Numbered from the stretch's first letter, positions 28,514 through 38,441 are shown. The stretch is DNA of 64,000 nt from Nitrospira sp. (GCA_035968315.1 JAVYIN010000009.1:183202-247201), one strand, 5' to 3'. The notes: a model not told the origin generated them from the sequence alone. Numbers and translations are program-made.

Positions 28514-29911
28514 GTGACACAGACGAAGACCGAGACCGCACCCGTCAATGTAAACAGCCTGACCCCGCGCCAGATCGTCGAGGAGCTGAACCGGTACGTC
28601 ATCGGCCAGAAAGACGCCAAACGGATGGTCGCCATCGCGCTGCGGAACCGCTGGCGGCGGCAACAACTGGCACCGGATCTGCGCGACGAGGTCATGCCCA
28701 AGAATATCATCATGATCGGCCCGACCGGCGTCGGAAAAACCGAAATTGCGCGCCGGCTGGCCAAATTGGCGCAGGCGCCGTTCATCAAAGTCGAAGCGTC
28801 GAAATTTACTGAGGTCGGCTACGTCGGCCGTGACGTGGAGTCGATCATTCGCGATCTGACCGAACTGGCCATCAACATGGTGAAAAGCAGGCACCTCGAA
28901 GACGTGCAACAGAAGGCTGAGCAACATGGGGAAGACCGGTTGCTGGACCTCTTGCTTCCGCCGCCGCCATCACGACCGAGCAGTATCGACAGCACCACCG
29001 ACGCCCCCGCCACGGCCGGACACGACTCCTACGAGACAACCCGCTCCAAGCTCAGGCTGCAGCTGCGCGAAGGCAAGCTCGATGAACGCACGGTCGAGCT
29101 GGAGGTGAAAGAACGGGGCCTCCCCGTGGGAGTCATCTCGAATATCGGCGGCCTGGACGACTTGCAAAGCAACCTCCAGGACATGCTCGGCGGAATGATG
29201 CCGGGAAAGAAAAAGAACCGGCGCATGAAAGTGGCGGAGGCGCTCAAGCATCTGACCCAGGAGGAAGCCCAGAAACTTATCGACATGGACGAGGTGGTGC
29301 GCGAGGCCATCGCCAAAGTCCAGCAGACCGGCATTGTGTTTCTGGACGAAATTGATAAGATCGCGGGCCGGGAGCGGACCTCGGGGCCTGATGTCTCGCG
29401 CGAAGGCGTGCAACGCGACCTGCTCCCGATCGTGGAAGGCTGCACCGTGAACACCAAACACGGCCCGGTGCTCACCGATCATATTTTATTTATTGCCGCG
29501 GGCGCGTTCCATGTGGCAAAACCATCGGACTTGATCCCCGAGCTCCAGGGCCGGTTTCCGATCCGCGTCGAACTGAGTCCGCTGACCAAGGACGATTTCG
29601 TGCGGATCCTCACCGAACCCAAAGGCGCCTTGGTCCGGCAATACCACGCCCTCCTCGCCACGGAGGGATTGACCGTCGAGTTTGCGCAGGACGGACTCGA
29701 AGAAATCGCCGAACTCGCGGTCCAGGTCAACGAGAGGACGGAAAATATCGGCGCCCGCCGGCTCTTTACCATTATGGAGCGGCTGCTGGAACAGATTTCG
29801 TTTGCCGGACCGGAGTGGCCTGAGAAAACCGTTTCCATCACCGCCAACTACGTGCGCGAACGTCTGAAAGACATCGTGAAGGACCAGGACTTGAGCCGGT
29901 ACATTCTGTAA
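28514..29911 (+). CDS. hslU: HslVU ATPase subunit HslU
   Basis: The 465-aa AAA+ unfoldase starts at GTG. It shows [21 protein letters not shown]-loop [15 protein letters not shown], the pore-loop region [19 protein letters not shown], an intermediate (I) domain of about residues 115-240, Walker [14 protein letters not shown], the sensor region and the C-terminal tail ending in DQDLSRYIL that docks into HslV. All elements needed for activity are present. Confidence 0.96.
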   Translation: MTQTKTETAPVNVNSLTPRQIVEELNRYVIGQKDAKRMVAIALRNRWRRQQLAPDLRDEVMPKNIIMIGPTGVGKTEIARRLAKLAQAPFIKVEASKFTEVGYVGRDVESIIRDLTELAINMVKSRHLEDVQQKAEQHGEDRLLDLLLPPPPSRPSSIDSTTDAPATAGHDSYETTRSKLRLQLREGKLDERTVELEVKERGLPVGVISNIGGLDDLQSNLQDMLGGMMPGKKKNRRMKVAEALKHLTQEEAQKLIDMDEVVREAIAKVQQTGIVFLDEIDKIAGRERTSGPDVSREGVQRDLLPIVEGCTVNTKHGPVLTDHILFIAAGAFHVAKPSDLIPELQGRFPIRVELSPLTKDDFVRILTEPKGALVRQYHALLATEGLTVEFAQDGLEEIAELAVQVNERTENIGARRLFTIMERLLEQISFAGPEWPEKTVSITANYVRERLKDIVKDQDLSRYIL

Positions 29912-29931
29912 GCTCGCAACGGGAGTGACCC

Positions 29932-30825
29932 ATGAATCGATTGATTAAAAAAGCCAACGTGCTGATCGAGGCGCTGCCCTACATCCGGACTTTCCGGGGC
30001 AAAACCGTCGTCGTCAAGTACGGCGGCCATGCCATGACGGAAACCGCGCTGAAGGAACGTTTCGCCGAAGACGTCGTCCTGCTGAAATACGTTGGGCTCA
30101 ATCCCGTGATCGTGCATGGCGGAGGGCCGCAGATCGACAAGATGCTCACCAGGCTCGGAATCCAAGCCAAGTTTCGCCATGGCGTCCGGGTAACCGACGA
30201 AGCCACGATGGAAATCGTCGAGATGGTCCTGGCCGGGAAAATCAACATGGAGATTGTGGAACTCCTCAATCGCCACGGCGGCCGGGCCGTCGGACTCAGT
30301 GGGAAAGACGGGGGGCTGATCATGGCGCGCCCGCTCACCGCCAAAGCCTGGGCGGAAAGCCTGGGCAAAGACCTTGAAGGCGACGATCAGGGCGACTTCG
30401 GACTCGTCGGGGAAGTGCAAACCGTCGATCCCAGCCTGGTCTTGAAACTCCAGCAAGACCATTACATCCCCGTCATCGCGCCCATCGGAACGGACCGGGA
30501 GGGCAATACCTACAACATCAATGCCGACCTCGTCGCCGGCGCCATCGCGGCCTCGCTCCATGCCGAAAAGCTGGTGATGATGACGGACGTGAAAGGCATC
30601 CGCGACGCCAACAGCCGCCACCTCTCGACCGTCTCGCGGAAAGATGTGCAGCGCATGGTGAAAAAGGGGGTCATCGGCGAGGGCATGTTGCCCAAGGTGC
30701 AAGCCTGCCTCGACGCGCTGGTCGGTGGCGCCGGGAAAGCCCATATCATCGACGGCCGCATTCCCCATGCCCTGCTGCTGGAAATCTTCACCCGCAAAGG
30801 CATCGGCACCGAGATCGTGTCATAG
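29932..30825 (+). CDS. argB: Acetylglutamate kinase
   Basis: This is the second step of arginine biosynthesis, phosphorylating N-acetylglutamate. The 297-aa protein has the amino-acid-kinase signatures VVKYGGHAM, IVHGGGPQI, GVRVTDEATMEIVEMVLAGK, NINADLVAGAIAASLHAEK and VKGIRDAN. A GGGAGTGA ribosome binding site precedes ATG. No other arg gene is nearby, so its position behind the hslVU genes is a chromosomal coincidence or lineage-specific operon. Confidence 0.95.
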   Translation: MNRLIKKANVLIEALPYIRTFRGKTVVVKYGGHAMTETALKERFAEDVVLLKYVGLNPVIVHGGGPQIDKMLTRLGIQAKFRHGVRVTDEATMEIVEMVLAGKINMEIVELLNRHGGRAVGLSGKDGGLIMARPLTAKAWAESLGKDLEGDDQGDFGLVGEVQTVDPSLVLKLQQDHYIPVIAPIGTDREGNTYNINADLVAGAIAASLHAEKLVMMTDVKGIRDANSRHLSTVSRKDVQRMVKKGVIGEGMLPKVQACLDALVGGAGKAHIIDGRIPHALLLEIFTRKGIGTEIVS

Positions 30826-30836
30826 GCGCCCCTCAC

Positions 30837-31679
30837 GTGGCCGGCAACCTCCTGACGCATCTCACCACACTCGCGCGGGAACGCCATCCCCGCACATCGC
30901 CGGAGGCCCTGCGAGAAACGGGCGACTGCCTCGCGCAACTATTCACAGACGCGGGGCTCGCCGTCGCGCGGCATCCGTTTGATGCGTGGGGACAGACCTA
31001 CGACAATGTGGTCGCGACCGTGCCGGCCTCAACCGGCACCAGCGCGCCCCCGCTCATCGTGGCGGCTCACTACGATACCGTTGAAGAATCCCCGGGCGCG
31101 GATGACAACGCCAGCGGCCTGGTCGTGCTCCTTGACGTCGCCCACCGGCTGGCCCAGACTCCACTGGCTCGCCCGGTACAATTCATCGCCTTTTGCCTGG
31201 AAGAAGAGCATCTCTTGGGAAGCCGGGCCTATACCGCACAGCTGACCGCCACCGGACAATCCATTTATGGCGCCATCGTGCTGGAATGCGTCGGTTATGC
31301 CAGCGACCTAGACGGTTCGCAGAAAACCCCGCCGGGCATTCCCGTCGCGGTCCCTACCATTGGCAACTTTCTTGCGGTCATCGGTAACGAGGCCTCGGCG
31401 TCATTCACCGGCGCAGTCGCGCAGGCCATGAGCCATTCGGTCCCGATCGTGCCCTTGATCGTGCCTGGCAACGGCGAATTGCTCCCCGATACCAGGAGAA
31501 GCGACCACACGGCCTTTTGGGAACGGGGGGTTCCCGCCGTCATGGTCACCGACACGGCGAATTTCAGAAATCCCCATTACCATCGGCCCACCGATACCAT
31601 CGACACGCTCAATCTCGATTTTCTTTCATCCGTGGCCCAGGCCGTGACCGCTACCGTCGTCGCCTTGGCCACCCATTAG
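30837..31679 (+). CDS. M28-family zinc aminopeptidase-like protein
   Basis: The 280-aa protein has the M28 metal-binding pattern: His/Asp in VAAHYDTVEESPGADDNASG, EEEHLLGSR (catalytic Glu and metal Glu), and a late His in NPHYHRPTDTIDTLN. It therefore looks active as a di-zinc exopeptidase. There is no signal peptide at the GTG start chosen, suggesting a cytoplasmic location, and the ribosome binding site is weak. The gap to argB is only 11 bp. Confidence 0.85.
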   Translation: MAGNLLTHLTTLARERHPRTSPEALRETGDCLAQLFTDAGLAVARHPFDAWGQTYDNVVATVPASTGTSAPPLIVAAHYDTVEESPGADDNASGLVVLLDVAHRLAQTPLARPVQFIAFCLEEEHLLGSRAYTAQLTATGQSIYGAIVLECVGYASDLDGSQKTPPGIPVAVPTIGNFLAVIGNEASASFTGAVAQAMSHSVPIVPLIVPGNGELLPDTRRSDHTAFWERGVPAVMVTDTANFRNPHYHRPTDTIDTLNLDFLSSVAQAVTATVVALATH

Positions 31680-31690
31680 CCTGAGGAATC

Positions 31691-32380
31691 ATGCCCACGA
31701 CACTGCACCCCTCCATTCGCCGCGTCATCCGTGAAGTCTTTACTCGCCTGGATTACAAGACCCTGGGCCCGGTGTATTGCTATGAAGGAGGCGAGGAGTT
31801 TTGGCAGGCTAAACGCGGGCCCTGCCAACGGCTTGGCGCACAGATCGCGCAGGCTCTCTGCCGGCGCCTCCCCCCACAAGGCCGCAGCCTCTATGTGGGC
31901 GCCGGTGTCGCGGAACTGCCCCCGCTATTGGCCGAAGCGCTGGAGCTGGGCCGCACGGTCGAGCCCTACAATCTGCGGCGGACCGAAGTAGCTGCATTGA
32001 ATCGCGCCTGCCGCACGCTGCCCGTGCGATTTCATTGCCAAGACGCAGCCACCGCCAAGGACCGCTTCGACCATCTCTGGATGGTCAGTGTGTTAAACGA
32101 TCCGGAGCGATTTCCCGACTTATCGCCACTGTCCTATGGCAACGCCGACCCTGTTTCCTTCGACCCGCGTAAGTTTGAACAACAGCGGAAAATTGTACGC
32201 TCGATCGTGGATCGCTGTTTGCCGAAGCTCAGCCTGCCGGGATTCGTCACCACCTCGACGGAAGAAGTGGTGTGGATCGCCGACTGGTGCCACCGCAAGC
32301 AGATCCCCTACCGCGTCGAGCGACAGCAATACTCCACCGCCCTCGTGGGGGATCCGATCTGTTTGATGAAATTGGGCTAA
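31691..32380 (+). CDS. Hypothetical protein, possible Rossmann-fold methyltransferase relative
   Basis: The 229-aa protein starts behind GAGGAA. A glycine-containing strand-loop (GRSLYVGAGVAELPPLL, about 66-82), then an acidic strand end (TVEPYNLR) and VRFHCQDAATA, resemble the first, second and third strands of a SAM-dependent methyltransferase. The usual E/DxGxGxG is not exact, so activity is uncertain. The C-terminal half has no recognised motif. It is the last gene of the trmFO operon and converges on the gene at 32406. Confidence 0.6.
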   Translation: MPTTLHPSIRRVIREVFTRLDYKTLGPVYCYEGGEEFWQAKRGPCQRLGAQIAQALCRRLPPQGRSLYVGAGVAELPPLLAEALELGRTVEPYNLRRTEVAALNRACRTLPVRFHCQDAATAKDRFDHLWMVSVLNDPERFPDLSPLSYGNADPVSFDPRKFEQQRKIVRSIVDRCLPKLSLPGFVTTSTEEVVWIADWCHRKQIPYRVERQQYSTALVGDPICLMKLG

Positions 32381-32405
32381 CGGCACCCGGGAAAGACGAA
32401 ACGGA

Positions 32406-32942
32406 TTACGGACGAAATCCCGTCGGCTTTGAGGAGTCACTCATGTACTGGCGGGAATACTTCACATAGTTCTCTGCCGACTCTTTGACCCAGGCCAATT
32501 CCTGCTCGGTCACTCCTCGCTTCACCTTCGCCGGTGATCCCAGGATCAGGCTTTTTGGCGGCACAATCGTGCCCTCCACTACCAGTGCCCCCGCGCCGAC
32601 GACCGAATCTTCTCCGATCACCGCGCCGTCCATGATAATGGCGCCCATGCCGACCAGCACACGATCCTTGATCGTGCAGCCGTGCAGCACGACATTATGG
32701 CCGATGGTCACCTCGTTCCCAATGATGAGCGGATGGGTGTCATGGGTCACATGGAGCATGCAGAGATCCTGGACGTTCGTCCGGTTTCCGATACGGATAT
32801 AGTGGACATCTCCCCGAATGACGGCGTTGAACCAGACGCTGCAGGCCTCGCCCATGACGACGTCGCCGATCACAACGGCGGTGTCTTCGATAAAGCAGGA
32901 ATCCGGAATGGACGGCTTGATGCCTTGAAAGGTGCGAATCAT
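32406..32942 (-). CDS. Gamma-carbonic-anhydrase-family hexapeptide-repeat protein
   Basis: The 178-aa left-handed beta-helix protein is built from hexapeptide repeats (VVIGDVVMGEACSVWFNAVI, IRIGNRTNVQDLCML, VTIGHNVVLHGCTIKDRVLV). Metal-site His residues are in place: HVTHDTH, TIGHNVVLHG. The family (YrdA/PaaY/CaiE-like) includes true gamma-carbonic anhydrases, but many members lack proven activity. A C-terminal helix closes the helix stack. It may help supply or interconvert CO2/bicarbonate; that is inference only. Confidence 0.85.
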   Translation of the reverse strand: MIRTFQGIKPSIPDSCFIEDTAVVIGDVVMGEACSVWFNAVIRGDVHYIRIGNRTNVQDLCMLHVTHDTHPLIIGNEVTIGHNVVLHGCTIKDRVLVGMGAIIMDGAVIGEDSVVGAGALVVEGTIVPPKSLILGSPAKVKRGVTEQELAWVKESAENYVKYSRQYMSDSSKPTGFRP

Positions 32943-32989
32943 GACCGCACTCTACGGGAGGCGAGGGCCAGTGGGCAAGAGGCACGAAG

Positions 32990-33019
32990 TTGACAGGATT
33001 TTTCACCGTCCCGTAGACT
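32990..33019 (+). promoter_or_regulatory. Candidate promoter of rimO
   Basis: TTGACA (32990-32995), 18 bp, TAGACT (33014-33019). Transcription would start at or within a few bases of the ATG at 33026. Confidence 0.5.
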
Positions 33020-33025
33020 GCCTGA

Positions 33026-34444
33026 ATGTCTACACCACTGATCCAGCTTGACCGGAAGAAGCCCGCCAAAAAATCGCCGCCAGCCAAGAAGGCTGTGGCC
33101 ATCAAAAAAACAACCATCGGGTTCGTCAACCTGGGGTGCTCAAAAAATCAGGTGGACTCGGAGCTGATGCTCGGCACGCTCGTGAGCGACGGCTTTGTCT
33201 TAACCGACAATCCGAAGAAAGCCGAGGTCGTCATCATCAATACCTGCGGCTTTATCGAGGAAGCGAAACAAGAATCGATCAATACCATCCTCGAACATGG
33301 CAAGCTGAAGAAGAAAGGCGCCTGCCGGGTGCTCATTGCCGCAGGCTGTCTGGCACAGCGCTATCAGGGCGACCTCTTGAAAGAACTGCCGGAATTGGAC
33401 GGCGTGGTCGGCACCGGTGAATTCGGCAAGATCGCCACGATCTGCCGGGACCTGCTGGCTCCCAAGAAACGGCAGCAACGGCTCTGGATCAGCGAGCCTC
33501 CCTATCTCTACGATGCGGACGCCCCGCGCCTGCGCCTCGGGAAAGCGCACAGCGCCTACGTGAAGATCGCCGAGGGGTGCAATCGCAACTGCGCCTTCTG
33601 CGCCATTCCCATCATGCGGGGCAAACAACGCAGCCGCCCAGTGGAATCGATCGTGGCCGAAGCCGAACGCCTCGCCGCGGAAGGCGTGAAAGAAATCAAT
33701 CTCATCTCTCAGGATACGATCAACTACGGCGTTGATCTGGGGATTCGAGGCGGATTGACCACGCTGCTGCGCGAACTCGTGAAGGTGAAGGACCTCCGAT
33801 GGATCCGGCCCTTCTATCTCTACCCGCAGCACGTCACCGATGACCTGCTCGATCTCTATGCCGGCGAGGAAAAGATTACCAAATACATCGACATGCCGCT
33901 CCAGCACATCAACGACCGGATGCTGAAGCGCATGCATCGTCTTGGCACTCGCGCCGCCATTGACAAGCTGGTGGACCGCATTCGCACCCGTATTCCCGGA
34001 GTGGCCTTCCGGACAGCCTTCATCGTGGGTTTCCCCGGTGAAACCGACAAGGCCTACCAAGAGCTGAAGACCTATGTGACGGAGCGGGAATTCGACCGGG
34101 TGGCGGTCTTCCTTTACTCGGACGAAGAGGATACGACCGCCCTGTCGCTCGATGAGAAGATTGAACGAGCCGTGATGGACGAACGGCGGAACGAACTGCT
34201 GGCGATCCAGGAAGGCATCGCCGCCGCGCAGGGGCAGGCACGCATCGGCTCGGTCATGGAAGTCCTGGTCGATGGCCCATCGGAGGAAACTCCGCTGCTG
34301 CTGGAAGGCCGCCATGAAGGGCTGGCCCCCGAGATCGACGGCGTCGTCTATATCAATGACGGCACAGCGAACCCGGGCGATCTCGTGAACGTCGAGATCA
34401 CGGATGCCGCCACCTATGATCTTGTCGGCCACATCGTATCGTAG
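33026..34444 (+). CDS. rimO: Ribosomal protein uS12 methylthiotransferase
   Basis: This radical-SAM enzyme adds a methylthio group to Asp of ribosomal protein S12. The 472-aa protein has the N-terminal UPF0004 domain (IGFVNLGCSKNQVDSELML, NTCGFIEEAKQESI, AAGCLAQRY with three Fe-S Cys), the radical-SAM motif CNRNCAFCAIPIMRGKQRSR and a C-terminal TRAM domain. An unusual Lys/Pro/Ala-rich extension (about residues 9-28) precedes the core. It is absent from typical family members. No Shine-Dalgarno is visible at the ATG. Confidence 0.93.
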   Translation: MSTPLIQLDRKKPAKKSPPAKKAVAIKKTTIGFVNLGCSKNQVDSELMLGTLVSDGFVLTDNPKKAEVVIINTCGFIEEAKQESINTILEHGKLKKKGACRVLIAAGCLAQRYQGDLLKELPELDGVVGTGEFGKIATICRDLLAPKKRQQRLWISEPPYLYDADAPRLRLGKAHSAYVKIAEGCNRNCAFCAIPIMRGKQRSRPVESIVAEAERLAAEGVKEINLISQDTINYGVDLGIRGGLTTLLRELVKVKDLRWIRPFYLYPQHVTDDLLDLYAGEEKITKYIDMPLQHINDRMLKRMHRLGTRAAIDKLVDRIRTRIPGVAFRTAFIVGFPGETDKAYQELKTYVTEREFDRVAVFLYSDEEDTTALSLDEKIERAVMDERRNELLAIQEGIAAAQGQARIGSVMEVLVDGPSEETPLLLEGRHEGLAPEIDGVVYINDGTANPGDLVNVEITDAATYDLVGHIVS

Positions 34445-34496
34445 CCATTCCATCATCGGCTCAAGACTGTCCCTCGAATGAAAGGAACGACTCCGC

Positions 34497-35363
34497 ATGG
34501 CAGCGAATCGCAAAGAATCCATCGTCATCCTGATCCACTGCAAGGATCGCAAAGGCATTGTCGCCCGGGTGTCCGGATTCATCCATGAATTTGGCGGCAA
34601 CATCCTCGACTCGGACCATCACACGGACGAGGAAACCAACGACTTTTTGATGCGCATGGAGTTTTCGACGGACGGGTTGCAGATGGCGCCGGAAGAGATA
34701 CCCGCCGCTTTCGCCCCAATCGCCAAAGTCTTCGACATGCGCTACGAGGTCCACTATTCCAGCCATCGCATCCGGGTCGGCATGCTGGTGTCGAAACAGG
34801 ATCATTGTCTCGCCGATCTGCTCCAGCGGCATCGGCGCGATGAGCTGCGCATCGATGTGCCCGTCATCATCTCCAACCACGACACCTGCGCCAGCTGGGC
34901 CGAACTGTTCAAAATCCCGTTTACGGTGTATCCCGTCACGAAAGAGACCAAGCCGCAACAGGAGGAACAGGTCGTCGCACGGCTGAAGGAACATCGTGTG
35001 GAACTGGTGGTGATGGCCCGGTACATGCAAATTCTCAGCGCCAACTTTCTCGCGAACGTGGGCTGCCCCGTCATCAACATCCACCACTCCTTCCTCCCGG
35101 CCTTCATCGGGGCAAACCCCTACCGCCAGGCCTACGAGCGAGGCGTGAAAATCATCGGCGCAACCGCTCATTATGCGACGGAGGATCTGGACGAAGGGCC
35201 GATCATCGAGCAAGACGTCATCCGCGTCGGACATCGTGATACGGTTGACGATCTGGTGAGGAAGGGACGCGATCTGGAGGAAATTGTGCTGGCCCGCGCG
35301 GTGCGCCGCCACATCGAACATCGGGTATTGGTCTACGGCAGAAAGACGGTCGTCTTCGATTAG
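34497..35363 (+). CDS. purU: Formyltetrahydrofolate deformylase
   Basis: The 288-aa enzyme hydrolyses 10-formyl-THF to formate and THF. It carries an N-terminal ACT domain (about 5-85; IVILIHCKDRKGIVARVSGF) that usually senses Met/Gly, and a formyltransferase domain with NIHHSFLPAFIGANPY and the catalytic Asp in ATEDLDEGPIIEQDV. GAATGAAAGGA precedes ATG. A role in balancing one-carbon pools with the gcv genes elsewhere in the window is inferred. Confidence 0.95.
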   Translation: MAANRKESIVILIHCKDRKGIVARVSGFIHEFGGNILDSDHHTDEETNDFLMRMEFSTDGLQMAPEEIPAAFAPIAKVFDMRYEVHYSSHRIRVGMLVSKQDHCLADLLQRHRRDELRIDVPVIISNHDTCASWAELFKIPFTVYPVTKETKPQQEEQVVARLKEHRVELVVMARYMQILSANFLANVGCPVINIHHSFLPAFIGANPYRQAYERGVKIIGATAHYATEDLDEGPIIEQDVIRVGHRDTVDDLVRKGRDLEEIVLARAVRRHIEHRVLVYGRKTVVFD

Positions 35364-35378
35364 CAGGATGCTGACGTT

Positions 35379-35404
35379 GAGGGTGAGGCACGCGCCTCAC
35401 CCTC
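35379..35404. terminator. Hairpin between convergent purU and htrA
   Basis: A perfect 11-bp GC-rich stem (35379-35389 with 35394-35404) with a 4-nt loop sits in the short gap between two converging genes. No U-run is present on either strand, but its position suggests a bidirectional terminator. Confidence 0.6.
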
Positions 35405-35415
35405 GAATGGCATGA

Positions 35416-36924
35416 CTAGACTTTCGCCGTCAGGAACAATGAACTGCCCCGGCGATTGATCAGAATCAACACGTTCTCACCCTTCTTCACGGCGGACGAC
35501 ACCTTTTCAAATTCCCTCACTGATTTTACCGGCTGACGATTGATCTCCCGGATCACGTCGCCCGGCATCAGCCCGGCCTTTTCCCCGCCGCTGTCCGGCT
35601 CGACGCCGGTAACCACCACCCCCTGCGCCTTGCCCTTGATCCCCAACTCCTTGGCCGTCTCCCGATCGAGGTCCTGCACCGCCACGCCGGCAAACGCATA
35701 GTCCGCTTCAGGCTTCTCGGCTTTGGCGATTTTCATCGTATCCGGTTGTTCGGCGATCGTCACCGTCAGCTCCTTCTCACGGCCATCACGTATGACCGTG
35801 ACCGGCACCTTCGCCCCCACGGCTGTCCTGGTAACTAACCGCTGGAGCGCCACCGCATCCTCAACCGGCGTTCCTTGATAGGATTGAATGATATCCCCTT
35901 GCTTCAGACCGGCATGATCGGCCGGACTCTCCTCCTTCACATCGCTCACCAGCGCACCCTTGGCGTCTTTGATGCCAAAGGATTTGGCCAGATCCTGGCT
36001 GAGGTCTTGAATCCCGACGCCCAAATATCCGCGCACCACTTTCCCGGTCTTGATCAAACTTTCGTAGATCGGCTTCCCCATGCTGGTCGGCACCGCAAAC
36101 CCGACACCCTGATACCCGCCGGTCTGTGAGAAGATCGCCGTGTTGATCCCGACCAGTTCGCCGCGCGTGTTCACCAGCGCGCCCCCGGAATTGCCCGGAT
36201 TGATGGCGGCATCGGTCTGAATGAAATCTTCGTACTGCGTGATCCCCATGCGGCCACGCCCCAGCGCGCTGACAATACCCAGCGTCACCGTCGAGTTGAG
36301 GCCGAAGGGATTTCCGACCGCCAGCACATATTCCCCGACTTGCAGCTTGGTGGCATCTCCCCACAGCACCGTCGGAAGATTCTGCCCGTCGATTTTCACG
36401 ACCGCCAAATCCGTTTTCGGGTCGGCCCCAACAATCCTGCCCTTGAATTCCCGTTTATCGGGAAGGGTCACTGTCACCTCGCGCGCACCCTCGATGACAT
36501 GATTGTTGGTCAGCACATAGCCATCGGCCGACACAATCACTCCTGAGCCCTGGCCGCCACCACGATGCTCCCGCGGCTCGCCGGGCCCCTGAGGCCCACG
36601 GAATCCGCGCGGGCCTGACGGACCTCCCGGTCCGCCAAAAAACTCCTCCATGCGTTCCCGCAATTCATCCGGCACAGTCCGCCCTTCAGAAATTTTCTCG
36701 CCCGTCACAGTGGTAATGTTCACGACGGCCGGCGTGACCGCCTTGGCCACCTCGGCAAACCCATTGGACGCCGGCGCCACTGACAAGGCACCCTGGTTCA
36801 CACTGACCGGCGGTCCACTGGACGCAAGAGAAGAAGGCAATGAGTGGCCGCCCCACAGTAACACCGCACCCACTGCCGTCAGAGCCACAATGGAGCCGAC
36901 TGTGTTTCGCATACGTGGTCTCAT
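35416..36924 (-). CDS. degP: Periplasmic serine protease of the Do/HtrA family
   Basis: The ATG at 36924 follows GGAGGGGAGAATTT and opens an export signal (MRPRMRNTVGSIVALTAVGA), giving 502 aa. The trypsin-like domain has His142 (VLTNNHVIEG), Asp172 (PKTDLAVVK) and Ser246 (NPGNSGGALVN), followed by two PDZ domains, so it should be active on misfolded envelope proteins. Residues about 97-127, where DegP carries its LA loop, form a Gly/Pro/Arg-rich collagen-like stretch (GGPGGPSGPRGFRGPQGPGE). A two-component system lies just upstream on the same strand. Confidence 0.92.
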   Translation of the reverse strand: MRPRMRNTVGSIVALTAVGAVLLWGGHSLPSSLASSGPPVSVNQGALSVAPASNGFAEVAKAVTPAVVNITTVTGEKISEGRTVPDELRERMEEFFGGPGGPSGPRGFRGPQGPGEPREHRGGGQGSGVIVSADGYVLTNNHVIEGAREVTVTLPDKREFKGRIVGADPKTDLAVVKIDGQNLPTVLWGDATKLQVGEYVLAVGNPFGLNSTVTLGIVSALGRGRMGITQYEDFIQTDAAINPGNSGGALVNTRGELVGINTAIFSQTGGYQGVGFAVPTSMGKPIYESLIKTGKVVRGYLGVGIQDLSQDLAKSFGIKDAKGALVSDVKEESPADHAGLKQGDIIQSYQGTPVEDAVALQRLVTRTAVGAKVPVTVIRDGREKELTVTIAEQPDTMKIAKAEKPEADYAFAGVAVQDLDRETAKELGIKGKAQGVVVTGVEPDSGGEKAGLMPGDVIREINRQPVKSVREFEKVSSAVKKGENVLILINRRGSSLFLTAKV

Positions 36925-37037
36925 AAATTCTCCCCTCCACTTTAAAAGATGAAATGAGTGCACCACACGATCAGACAAGAATACGAAGAGGCTACCAGTC
37001 GGCGATGAGAGGAGGATTAAGGGCGAATTAGAAGTCG

Positions 37038-38441
37038 CTAAGCAGCCTGGGGCGCCAGCGGGAGCGTGACGGTAAACGTGGAGCCGGCGCCCGGCTGGCT
37101 CGTGACGTCGATCCGGCCCTTGTGCGATTCCGCAATCCAGGTGCAGATCGCCAGCCCAAGGCCCGTGCCTTTCTTCGTATGGCCTCGGGCGGCATCGGTC
37201 CGGAAGAACCGATTGAAGATGCGCCGCTGGTCCTCGGGAGCGATCCCGATTCCTTGGTCGCTGACCGACAACCGGGCCTGTGCGCCCTCCGTGACCAAGG
37301 AGACCTGCACTTTCCCGCCGGGGTGGGAATACTTGATGGCGTTCTCCACTAAATTGAGCAGCAGTTCGCGCAGCCGCAATTCGTCGCCCTGCACGGCGGC
37401 CGGCATCACCGTGCCCAACACCACGTCGATCTGGCGGTCCTGCCCCAGCAAATTCGCCTGGCGATGGATGTCCTCCACCAGCGATTCCAGATCGACCGGC
37501 ACGGCGTCCATTTTCACTTCCCCCATGTCGGCCCGAGAGAGAAAGAGCAATTCATCGACGATGTGCGTCATCCGGTCGATTTCTTCCAGATTGCTTTCGA
37601 GCACCGCCTGATAGTCGCCGAGCGGGCGGGGCCGGCGCAGCACCAGCTCCGTCTCGCCCTTCATGACCGTGAGCGGCGTGCGAAGTTCGTGCGAGGCATC
37701 GCTGCTGAATTGGCGAATCTGCCGGAACGAGACATCGAGGCGCCCAATCATGTCGTTGAAAGTATGCACCAGCCGGCCGATCTCGTCCGGCGACGTCGAG
37801 ACCGTCAAGCGCTGGCTGAGATCCCCTGCGGCAATGCGCTGCGCCGCCAGCGTGATCGCATCCACGGGACGCAACGCCCGGCCGGCCAAAAACCAGCCGC
37901 TGGCCAGGGATGCCGCCAGGGCAATGGGCATCGTCACGACGAGCACCAGCAGCAGGCGCTGCAAGGTATCCTCGATCGATTTCATCGACGTGCCGACTTG
38001 CACGATGTAGAGCAGGCTCCCGCGGTACATGATCGGCATCGAGATGAGCCGGAGCGGAGGCTCCTTGGGATAGCGAGCTGACTCGAAGATCGTCTTCCCG
38101 GTAATGCTGGCATCGAGCGCCAAGCGGCTCAGCGGCAATTCATGCTGCTTGATATTGGGGGAGCGAATCGTGATCGTGCCGGACGGGCTGAAGATCTGAA
38201 AGAACTTGTCGATGCGGGCCAGTTCGGGAAACTGCGAGAGCAGCGATTCTTCATCGAGCAGTGGCAGAAACCCCCGCTCTTCCAGAGAGCGGACGGCGGC
38301 GGTCGCCGTTTCCTCCAGCGCCTGATCGATTTCGTCGCGGAGACTCCGTGCGGTGACGCTGTACAAAACCACGGAGAAGATGATGAGCACGAGCGCTAGC
38401 GTACTGCCGTACCAGAGAGTGAGCCGAACACGCAGCGGCAT
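37038..38441 (-). CDS. Membrane sensor histidine kinase
   Basis: The start at MPLRVRLTLWYGSTLALVLI fits because it overlaps the stop of the response regulator (TAATG). The 467-aa kinase has TM1 (about 8-30), a periplasmic sensor loop of about 130 residues, TM2, a HAMP domain (ALRPVDAITLAAQRIAAGDL), a HisKA box (SSDASHELRTPLTVMKG) and an HATPase_c domain with N, G1 and G2 boxes (NLVENAIKYSH, DQGIGIA, KGTGLGL). Its signal is unknown. With the HtrA protease gene downstream, envelope stress sensing is likely. Confidence 0.92.
   Translation of the reverse strand: MPLRVRLTLWYGSTLALVLIIFSVVLYSVTARSLRDEIDQALEETATAAVRSLEERGFLPLLDEESLLSQFPELARIDKFFQIFSPSGTITIRSPNIKQHELPLSRLALDASITGKTIFESARYPKEPPLRLISMPIMYRGSLLYIVQVGTSMKSIEDTLQRLLLVLVVTMPIALAASLASGWFLAGRALRPVDAITLAAQRIAAGDLSQRLTVSTSPDEIGRLVHTFNDMIGRLDVSFRQIRQFSSDASHELRTPLTVMKGETELVLRRPRPLGDYQAVLESNLEEIDRMTHIVDELLFLSRADMGEVKMDAVPVDLESLVEDIHRQANLLGQDRQIDVVLGTVMPAAVQGDELRLRELLLNLVENAIKYSHPGGKVQVSLVTEGAQARLSVSDQGIGIAPEDQRRIFNRFFRTDAARGHTKKGTGLGLAICTWIAESHKGRIDVTSQPGAGSTFTVTLPLAPQAA

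Noticed and set aside
33200..34603. A 467-codon frame on the minus strand
   Set aside because: Antisense to rimO and the start of purU, both clear genes.
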